Assembly: GCF_945859685.1 (NCBI RefSeq)
Contig: NC_079149.1
Span: forward strand, 52,842,991-52,906,990
Reading direction: 5' to 3'
Source of the DNA: Eupeodes corollae
Lineage: Eukaryota; Arthropoda; Insecta; Diptera; Syrphidae
DNA length: 64,000 nucleotides
In this document: positions 45,730-56,100 of the stretch, piece by piece
Numbering within the stretch: position 1 is the first letter of the stretch
Layout of the letters: each line of letters begins with the position of its first letter
Translations under genes and position numbers: made by a program
The notes under the pieces: generated by a model
Seen by the model: only the letters and a program-made list of their open reading frames with translations
What the model was told of the DNA's origin: nothing
The model's database searches: none

Positions 45730-47430
45730 CAGGGCCAGATTTAGAAATCCAGAGGCCTCGGGACAATAAAGAAGCGGAGACCCCCTCACGTCAAATTAAA
45801 TTATTTTTTTTAAATAAAGTAAACCATTTTTTTCACTCGAGTTTTTCAGTAAATAATTTACTGGGAAACCAAGTAGATTATTAGTAGAATTATCTAAAAT
45901 TAAATTTTAGGATTAATGAACGGAACCTTTCGTGCTTTTTTCGCCGAAAAATCGTTGATGATTTCTTTGAAATCTAGTTCTCGGCGTAAATCGCTTTCAA
46001 TGTTTGAAACCTGTGATAGAAGGTTATGTCCTATCGTGGTTCGAAGCATTGCATTTTTAAAAATAATAAGCGCTCTACAGTGCAATTTGTTACCATAAAA
46101 ACCAAATACATTCTCAATGCAATTTCGAAGTTTGGGAATGTACCTCTAAAATTTTAATTTTCGAGAATTTGGTAGTAAAATAGTTCCGGCGATTGATCTG
46201 TTCCATATTCCTTTTCCTTTTTGTATGAGTCATACAAAGACACAAATTGAACCAACTTATTACCAAGACTAGGCTTTAAATCATCCCGATACACTTTCGC
46301 CAATGCCTCTGCTGCAGCGTCCAAATTTTCAGCATCCATCTTCTCGATGTGATCCAGGAATCCAAATCTCGAACGTACAGCTTCATAGGCATGCAATCTT
46401 CTGATTCGGGCGGATTTAACTTCACATTTCTCGTTCTGATGCGGGTGCGTGATTGTACATATTCATCAGCATGGAATATTTTTTTGGCTGCTTCCTCGTA
46501 TTTATCAAAATCATTTCGTTTGGATTCGACGAATGATTTCAATGGTTCTAGTGCACGCATTGCCAAATCAAGAATCATTTTTGGGTCTTGCAACATCTTA
46601 TTTGTAGCGTTGAATCGCTCCAAGGTATAGTTCCAAAATGTTGCAAACAAAGCGGTTTCGAGACCACTCATCTTCTGTAGAAGGTGCATTGCTTCATTCC
46701 TCACGATGTCTTTTATTGAAAGATACACTGGTTAGAGCTTCTTCGATTTCCGAATAGCCGTTGACTTGGGCTTTCGTAGCTTCAGCTCGAGAAGACCAAC
46801 CAGTGCCGCTGAACTTTTTCAAGATTGAAACCTGTCCGCTTTTCTTCTCCGATAGTTTCCCAACCAGAATTCTGTGCCGCTCTGTACTGGCTGTGAAAAA
46901 CGTGAACAAATTCTGCACGAAGTCAAAAATTTGAACAGCCGATGGACAAATCGCCAATTAGCCAATAATAATTGATTTTCCAAGAATTGAAGTACACTGA
47001 TATACAGCAATTATTTTTTTAAATATAAGAAAAAAAAATGTTGAGACACGGAACGAATACCCAACCTCCGAGGTTACGGGCAAGTACCACAACACTCAGC
47101 CATTAAGCGATTGGGACACTCCCTCAAGATGGGAAGTGAATTGGAAGTTCTTCTTATTAGGGCCATTCGAGATTTTTATATTTCACTGATTGGAGTGAAC
47201 AAATATAGATCAATGATTTCTGTTATTTAAGATTAATATAATTAAATAATCATGTATGTATGTACAAAGTACTGTAGGTTTTAGGTAAAGGTAAAAGAGC
47301 AAACAAAATACATATCAAAGGAAAAGATGTGTACTAGTGTTTATTAGTTAGAATTTTAAACAAAAATTTTCCGAAGTCTCTATTGAGACTCCCCGTTTGT
47401 GGAGGTTGCCCTCTCCTAAATCCGGCCCTG
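45730..47430 (-). mobile_element. hAT-type DNA transposon, complete ends, decayed transposase
   Basis: The terminal inverted repeats are CAGGGCCAGATTTAG (45730-45744) and CTAAATCCGGCCCTG (47416-47430), reverse complements except for one base. Flanking 8-bp duplications are GGGATATG and AGAATATG (6 of 8 identical). The minus-strand transposase is of the zf-MYM/TTF-type hAT group: KKFSGTGWSSRAEATKAQVN, then LFATFWNYTLERFNATNKML, SRFGFLDHIEKM, and a C-terminal dimerisation region (FPNFEIALRMYLVFMVTNCT, IESDLRRELDF). It spans about 46960-45903 but has frameshifts near 46690, 46390 and 46085 and lacks its N-terminus. The element is 1.7 kb and inactive. Confidence 0.88.
47036..47118 (-). repeat. 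tRNA-like fragment inside the hAT element
   Basis: The minus strand reads TAATGGCTGAGTGTTGTGG, then GGTTGGGTATTCGTTCCGTG. The order recalls an A box followed about 45 bp later by a degenerate B box, as in a tRNA pseudogene or tRNA-derived SINE head. It does not fold into a full cloverleaf by eye. Confidence 0.35.
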
Positions 47431-48149
47431 AGAATATGAATACCCTTATAATGATTATACACAGTGCGAGCAATTAGGAAGGGAGGAAAGGATTTGAAAG
47501 GAAATACCGATGCACATTGGTTTTGAATGCCTGCACACTGTAATGAATGGGAAATATTGAGTCTGGTAAAGCATTCCACATTCGTGTAGTGCGACTAAAA
47601 AAAGAATCTCTATACTTTACAGTACTTCCAAAATTGGGCTCAAGGGTAAACTGATGGGCATTTCTAAAAAAACGAGTATTAGGTTAATTTGTTTGAGGGG
47701 AGGAACGCAACTGGCTGGAAGGTGGCGATAAAATAATAAGAGACATAAAACCTTACGACGAGACGGTGCTCAAAAGATGCAAAAGTTTCAGTTAGAATTC
47801 TGTCCAAGAGACTCAAGTGTGTTATAGGAGCACCTGCCCAAAATGAGAATTGTACTCAAGTTTTGGACGCATTTAGGGTTTATAAATTATAACCAGATCA
47901 GAAGGGGTAAAAAACTTCTTGCATCGTCGGAGAAAACCTTTAAAAAATACTTGCAGATTACAAGTGAAAAAAATCAACAATGATGGACTAAAAATATTAT
48001 GCTATATTATTTTTTCAAACATTTTTCAAATAGCACATTTCTAATAATTGTCAAGTTTATTTCCTAAAGATTATTGCAAAATTTAATTTACGTTTAGTTT
48101 AAAAAGCACAATTTTAAAAACTACACTTTGAATATAAAACAATGACATT

Positions 48150-48770
48150 ATCAGTATTTTGTTGGAAAATCTATCCATAGTATAGTAGAATTTTACACGA
48201 ATAACAAAAACCACATCTGCATCTGAATAACACCGATAAAAGCTAGAGTAGAATTTTGATATGCATGGGTTTTTGACATTTATACGAGTCTCGAATGGAT
48301 ATTATGTGATTTCGTTCTCAAATGTTGGTACGATTGATATTGCATTTGTATCTCGATGGCTGTGTTCGTTGAGTAGTTGTATATTTAGAATCATGTGTTT
48401 TCCATTGGGGAAAAAAATCAATCTATTACTGTTGATATCATTTAGTTTTAGTACACAAACACGCAAATAAACTCGATTCAGGTATATAAAGAATTGAGTC
48501 TAGCTTCAAACTCGCTTCAACACAACATGTTAATGAAGTAGTCTAGTTAAATTAACTTTTTTTTATAGAATCTTAATTTCCAGATGTTTTCCTACCATTT
48601 CTTTTTGAAAATTGTCCATTTTATTAGTTTTAGTTAGTTTTTTTGCTAAATTAATTTTAATTTTTGATTATCTCAAAACTTTCTTCTATTTGCTTGTTTT
48701 TTTTTTTATTATTATTCTGACAGATCTTTTTTCAGTTGTACCAATTTTTAAATACAAAAATCTGGCTACT
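48150..48770 (+). repeat. Dispersed duplication, copy 1 (holds the empty site of repeat E)
   Basis: This segment shares long stretches with 53575-56140: TTGGAAAATCTATC, TTTTACACGAATAACAAAAA, TTGCATTTGTATCTCGATGG, TTTTCCATTGGGGAAAAA and GTCCATTTTATTAG. A T-run at 48697-48707, followed by ATTATTATTCTGACAG, corresponds exactly to the point where copy 2 carries repeat E. No coding capacity; nature unknown. Confidence 0.7.
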
Positions 48771-50012
48771 GCGCATCGTTTTGTTGGCAAAAAAAACGCA
48801 CTTATTGGTGCAAACTAAAATAATTTATCATGCTGAATTTTTTTTACTATTCATGCAATTTATCTAATCAATTCATTTATTTTGTTTATGATTCAAATCA
48901 TTATCAGATCTCTTTATAAATTTATCTTAATTAAATCTTTAAAAAGACAAGTATTAAGACAAGTAAATTTGTACTTCAAAACATATTTATTATTTCGATT
49001 TAAATTAATAGTTTTACTATCTTAATTTATTTTGACTGTTTTTTTTACAAACCTTGATAATTAATTAAAAGTTTTCCCTAGAGACATAAATATTTCGTTT
49101 TATTATAATTAGATTTGACAACTATAACATCCCATAAACCAACCTAATATACCCTTAAACTAGAAAATCCTAAAGTCAATACATTTTCCAAAGTCCAACA
49201 ATCGAACAAATTATGTATTTCTTTAAAATAACCCAATAAGCCACTTAAAACTCCTCTTAAGAGCATTTCAAGAGCACATAATAGACAAACGAGTATTACC
49301 TTGGATCCTCAAACGATTAACTGCTTACCTATGATATCTTATCAATAAAAAATAAAACTGCAAATACTTATGAAAAAAAAAACAAGTGGCTTAAATAAAA
49401 AAGTAACACTTTAAGGAGATTGCAAATATAAATAAAAATAATAATAATTTTCAATCGATATAACTTCCTTACTGATTGTTACCTGTTATTAAATTTATTA
49501 CTCTCGCAACTAAATCGCACGAATGACGTTCAACAATATTCACGGCAAATAAAACAAAAACGAAAAAGAAAAAAAACTTATTACAACAAATTAATAGTCA
49601 AAAATTAAAGTCTTGCACAATTACAAGAAAGTTTTGTTAATAATTTCATGATTTTCATTTAAAAAAAAAATATGAACCTTATAAAAATTTCAACTTGGAC
49701 ACTTATGACATTTGATCAAGATTTACATCGTCAATACATCAAACTAATATAACCAACAAATGACACATTTTTGTTTTGAGTGCCATATGTCATTGAAATA
49801 TTGGGTCTTTTCCAGTTTTATTCTTTTTTTTTATTTTTTAAATAAAATAAATCATTTAACAACTATATCAAACAAATCGAGTTTTTATAGAAATGTGTTT
49901 GAATTAGTGGCTTAAAGGCAGATTATCACCATGAAATCTAATCGTTTATATTATGTCCAACGTGTATATCACATAAAGATTAACAATATTCGTCCGATAA
50001 CGATTCGCAGCC

Positions 50013-50020
50013 TATATAAA
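50013..50020 (+). promoter_or_regulatory. TATA box of the giant DUF753 gene
   Basis: TATATAAA lies 130 bp upstream of the start codon at 50143. About 30 bp downstream is TTAGTCT (50045-50051), a possible initiator. The only ATG between them, at 50133, opens a two-codon frame (ATG CGA TAA), so it should not block the main start. Core promoter inferred from motif spacing. Confidence 0.65.
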
Positions 50021-50142
50021 TCGGTTTAAAGAACAGCCATGAATTAGTCTAAGCAATCAAACCCTTTGTGGCGATTGTTTTTATCGCAACGTTTATTTAT
50101 TTTTGTCTATTGTTGAACAATACGCGGGCGGCATGCGATAAT

Positions 50143-53100
50143 ATGGTGTCCTTTAAGTTTAAGTTCGGTGTAGTTTTAGGAGTATTATTAATTAGTGGAA
50201 ATTTAGGTGGGTTTAAAAGCATCATCATCACACTTAATAAAACATAAATAAATCAACTTATACCAAACAAAAAAGGATTATGTGTACGAAAATAGTGGCA
50301 GTGAAAAAAATACGTATACGCCACAGTGACTCTTTGCAATTTGCACAAATAAAACATAAAAACATGGATTACTTCTCTTATTCAAAAAATGTGGATTATT
50401 TAACAACAATTGTGAAACTGTACTGAGTGAATTTACAAGTGATTACTCCTAACTAAAGCAAAATCAAAAAAGTCCTTCCTGAAGTACAAAAAGGGTACTG
50501 CCAGGTCCAGGTTTGGAAATTTGTGACACTATTTATTACTTAATGTGAAGTATGCTATGAATTTAATTAATCCGGATGTTGGACAGTAAATTATTACCAT
50601 AATCTAGCAAGATGGATTTCTTATCGTATTTACATTTATGACAAAATAATACTAGTTTTATCAATAATTCGGTAAATACTACGAAGTGGATTTTCAAGTT
50701 AAGTGGTCACACTTTGTTAAAAAAATAATGTTGGTCCTTTAATATTTCGCTGAGTGTTGTATTTTCAAACCAAAAATTTGGATCCCTTAAATGTTGTCAT
50801 TCGAGTATAGTTCAGGGAGTGCACTGCAAATTTATCTAACTGATTCATTTGAGGCTTTGGAATAAGTGAATAAGTGTTTGCATTTTATTCTGAAAAAAAT
50901 TTTCTTCTTCGGTAGAAAATTATTCAATTTCTTGATAATGCATATGTTTGTGTCAAAAATGTATAACCAATCCTAAAATAAATATGAAAGTTGTCTTGTT
51001 TACAATTATTGAAAAGAGAGTGAGTTCTAAATTCATCGATTCTTTTCTCGATTTTTGTAAAAAAAAAATTGAAGACTTAAGTGGGTAATGCTGTCAAATT
51101 TGTCACGACTGTCAAATTAGCACTACATTGTTCGAAATTCAAATAAATGAGTATGCAGTTAAATGTAGCTTTTTTTTGTTGTAAAGTAGTTGTGGAAAAA
51201 AATGTTAAGCTTCAATTAATTGCATCGTTAAATGTTCGTGTATCCTTGTTTTATGCCTGGAGTCACGGTGTCATGTTAGCACCTAAACAAAATTAAAGGA
51301 AAAAAATGTTTGCAATTTTTTTCTTTCTACTACTAATGTCAAACAAAAAATATACAATTCTCATATTCGTTTTTAGATTCACATCCTTGTGCTTCGGATG
51401 TGAACTACCAACGGCAGCGTATGATAAAGAATAAATAAGATGGCGCAACAGTTCATGAAGAACCAGAGCCTAGTGACTTACAACTCTCAACCATGCCTGT
51501 GTGCGAGTAATGTTGTCAGAGATGGAAAGGACCTACAGTTTTTATGCAGAATCCGAACGGCTAATTTGAGAAAGCACTTTTGTTGACAAGAATCTTAGAG
51601 GATTGGTCAATTCCTTGCAAGAGGCAGTCCCCGTGAAAAAAGTTAGGTGGCACAGACAGGGATTGAACCCAAGACCCCTTGCATGACATTTCAACACACA
51701 GTAACCATCACGCTACGGGTACTACCGGCAGCGTATGATAAGCTTATTAAATTCTGATCTTGACAGCATTGTCCAATGGGGAATCAAAAACTGTGTAGAA
51801 TTAAATGCTTCGAAAACTCAATGCTGTCTACTGTCACAAATACGTAACCCTCCCCCAATGCCACTATCCATGAGTGGTAATTACATCGATGAAACTGAAT
51901 AGCTTTCAGCCCCAGGTATGTGCATTACAAACCACTTGTTGTGGAGTGATCATATATTTGACATCGCCAAAAATGCTGCTAAGTGTTTAAGTTTTCTCCG
52001 AAGATGCAAGAAGTTTTTTACCCCTTCTGATCTGGCTATAATTTATAAAGCTTTATTCGCCCAAAACTTGAGTACAATTCACATATTTAGGAAGGTGCTC
52101 CTATAAGCCACTTAAGTCTCTTGGACAGAATTCAAAAGAGAGCTCTAAAAATGATAGCTGACCGTTGTCTAACTGAAACTTTTGCATCTCTCGAGCACCG
52201 TCGTAAGGTTTCATGTCTCTCATTATTTTATCCCTATTTGCGTTTCTCCCCTCAAACAATTCAACCGTAATACTCATTCTTCTAGGAATGCCCATCAGTT
52301 TACCCTTGAGACTAATTTCGGACGTACAATAAAGTACAGAGATTCTTTTTTTAGTCACACTTCACGAATGTGGAATGCTTTACCAGACTCAATATTTCCC
52401 ACTCATTACAATTTGCAGACATTCAAAACCAATGTGCATCGGTATCTCCTATCCAATCCTATCCTCCCTTCCTAATTATTCGCACTGTGTATAGTCATTA
52501 TAAGGGTATTCATATCCCCTTGAGTGCGCGTAGAATATAAACAAAAATTTCAACGTTACTTTTTCGAATATATTTTGTCAAGTTATAACTATATAATACT
52601 TTTTTTTCAAAAATAATACAATTTTTTTCCGCAACTAATTTAAAACAAATAATTTTTAACTTATTGCATACTTAGTTTTCTCAAAATTAAAAAAATAAGT
52701 GCTTACTTAATATCAGCTTAGAACTGGATACCATTTGTTTTATGCTTTTAAAAGATTTTCCAATAAAAGGTTTCAATTTTAACAATCCACTCTTTGGGGA
52801 GATGTCACTTTGACAGTTGAATGGAACGATACATAACAATTAAAATTGTTTAAGTTGAATACAAAAGCTTTTAAAGTTGAAAATTTTTAAAACTAAAGCA
52901 TCCTGGGGTCTCCACTTCATGAAGAACTTTTTGCGGTCGGCGATTGTGAAAAAAGCAATCATCAAAATCATGTAAAATATTGTCGCTGTAGCCTGAGCGC
53001 TAATAAAAAACCTGGTTTGTCGATCATTCGTTATTTGTAATACGAAATTCTACGATATTGCAACGAATTTTATAAGGACTCAGGTTTTAAGGCTTCTAAG

Positions 53101-56100
53101 GTTCAGTTTCTGACCGTGTTATTTCTCGAAGACGTGATCACAATTGGCTTTTTATTTAAATAAATAAATTCTCAAAACTGTACGTCTTGACATGCATATA
53201 CTACATATTTATAAGTTTTATCTTAATTATCTTCGAAAAGGGTATATAAAAACCATATTAACAAGTAGCAAGAGGCTTGTCCCTATGTCGAAAAACTGGG
53301 TACAACTTTTGCTATACATAAGTTTTAAATTCATGAGGTGACTCATTTTTACACTTCATCATTCTACCAGCTTCCAATAATTTTCATGTTTCTTTAACTA
53401 TCGAGTCGGATAGAGACTTTAAAATAATATGACAAAACAATGTGAACACTGTCCACAAAATAACTTCACTGACAAATTTGACATAATTGTAAATTGAATT
53501 TTGAATAAAATTTGACATTTCTGTCACTCACATATTTTTTTAAAAATTGCCAATTTTTACGAGCGATTTGAAAAATACCCGTGCTTTGTTGGAAAATCTA
53601 TCAAAAGTATAGTAGGATTTTACACGAATAACAAAAACGATATCCGTAGTAAAGTTAAAGTAGAATCTTACAACAGATTGGTTTTTGACATTTATACGAG
53701 CCTCGATTGATATTGCATTTGTATCTCGATGGCTGTGTTCGTTGAGTAGTTATGTATTTGGAATTATGTATTTTCCATTGGGGAAAAAATCAATATGTTA
53801 CTGTTGATATCATTTGGGTTTGGTAATGAAAATGGATAACTAAGGTTTGCTATGTTTCCGCCAAAGATTTATCTCAGTTTTGATTGAAGAAATCCTTTTG
53901 GGGTTTCCACCGCAAAAGAAGATTTAAAAATGATTAAGTTTGACAGCACTTTCTAAAATACAAATGGTGTTTTGATGTTTCTTATGAAGTGCAAGTGAGA
54001 TAGATTGATTAGTTATAAACAATGAAGAATAGTTCATCACAGTATAAGAACATGCCTACCTATTCCATGTACAAATATTTTTAATTAGATTAAAACAAAA
54101 CAATTTTTTTTGTACACAAACAAGCAAATAAACAGTCCATAACGCATTATCTGTAAAACCGACTCCTCCACACGTTTTTTTCACAAATTTGAGCTTCAAG
54201 CTCGCAACAACACAACATGTTGATGTAGTAATCTACGAACAAACCCCCTTCTTGAAGTTTGTATTTTATGTCAAATTTTTTGGTTTAAACTTTGAAATGT
54301 CAATTTTCAGATGTTTATTTACCATTTCTATCTGAAATTTGTCCATTTTATTAGCTTAAGTTAGTTTTTTTGCTGAAGTAATTTAAACTTTTGATTTTAA
54401 CAAAACTTTCTTCGGTTTGTGTTTTTTTAACTTCCCATAGGAAGTTATTGTAATGGGTCCGATTTGTCAAATTGAAAATTTTGACATTTCTCGACGTTTC
54501 AAGGTCCCTAGAGTCGAAATAAAAGATTTTTAGAAAGATGTCTGTGCGTGCGTGTGTACGTACGTTCGTACGTCCGTACGTCCGTACGTCCGTACGTCCG
54601 TACGTCCGTACGTCTGTACGTCCGTACGTTCGCGACGTTTTTTTCGTCGTCCATAGCTCAAGAACCAGAAGAGATATCGACTTCAAATAAATTTTGTTAT
54701 ACAGATAATAAATCAGAAAGATGCAGAAAGGGCTCTCAAAAAAATTGCGTGTGTGGTTTTTTTTACCATAGCAGTTTAAAAAAAAGGTGAAAATTTTGGT
54801 TAACCCTAAATATCTTACGAACCAAAAACGCTAGAGACTTGAATTTAATTTAATATAATAAACTGTAACGTGATCTCAAAGAAATATATTTTTTGAAAAA
54901 AAACTATCTAACGGTTTTTTTTCTAAATCAAAAAAACTGAAAAAAAAAATTTGTCACCTCCTAAATTTAACGACGAACATATGATTTCATCTCCAAAACA
55001 ATTTTGAGCAACAGAGAATAATGTTTTTGAAATCTGATAAAATTTTGGGAAACATCGAATTGACAGTTTTTTTATAAGAAATAAAAATCTAAAAAAAAAC
55101 ATTACTCAAAGTTCGTAAAAATTAAATATCGATTCAAATATCTTTTTAAAAACTTAAAATTTAGGCTTTAAACTTATTTTATCTTATAAGAAATATTATT
55201 TCCAACATTCAGTAAAATTTTGAAGAAAATCGAATTGACAGTTTTTTTTACAAAAAATAAAAACCTAAAAAAAAATTAATAAAAGTTGGTAAAAATTGAT
55301 TTTCGACACAAATATCTTTTCAAAACTTTGAGATATTGGCTTTAATTTACTTTTATCTTTCAAAAAATATTGTTGTCAACATTCAGTAAAATTTTGAACA
55401 AAATCGAATTGACAGTTTTTTTATAAAAAATTAAAAACCGAACAAAAATTAACAAAAGTTGGTAAAAATTGAATATGGATTCAAATATCTTTTCAAAAAC
55501 TTGAAAGTTGGACTTCAAACTTATTTTATCTTATAAGAAATATTGTTTTAGCATTCTGAAAGATGTTGAGAAAAATCGAATTGCCAGTTTCTTTACAAAA
55601 AATAAAAACCTTAAAAAAAATGTATAAAAGTTGGTAAAAATTGATTTTCGACTCAAATATCTTTTGAAAAATTGTAGATATTGGCTTTTAACTACTTTTA
55701 TCTTTCAAAAAATATTGTTGTTAACATTTAGTAAAATTGTGAAAAAAATCGAAATGATAGTTTTTGTACAAAAAATTAAATACCTAAAAAAAATTTAACA
55801 AAAGTTGGTAAAAATTTACTTTCGACTCAAATAGCTTTTCAAAAATTAAAAATATTGGCTTCAAACTTATTTTATTTTACAGAAAATATTGTTTTCGATA
55901 TTCAGTGATTTTTATATAAAATTCCAACAGTCCGTTTTTCATAAAAAATAAAATCTATAAAAAATAGTACGCAAATTTGGTAAAATTGATACTAGTACAT
56001 ATAGACGAACTTTTAAGCAAGACAAATCGACAGAAGGGATGGGAAGTTATCAGTGTGGGTCGCATCCCAGCCTCTTTTTTTATTATTATTCTGACAGGTC

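Larger units (their letters stand above)
45700..47945 (-). mobile_element. LINE 3' part split by a hAT insertion
   Basis: On the minus strand, 47945-47431 corresponds to the reverse-transcriptase end and 3' UTR of the LINE at 51.4-52.5 kb (FLRRCKKFFTPSDL at its start). The landmark is GTATAATCATTATAAGGGTA just before the hAT. The 3' UTR resumes on the other side of the hAT at 45729-45700 (CATATCCCCTTAAGTGTG). Joining the two sides reproduces the uninterrupted 3' UTR at 52500-52540. Confidence 0.75.

Noticed and set aside
54351..54790. Open frames rich in Arg-Thr-Tyr on both strands
   Set aside because: They come from the TACGTCCG microsatellite inside repeat E and contain no domain.
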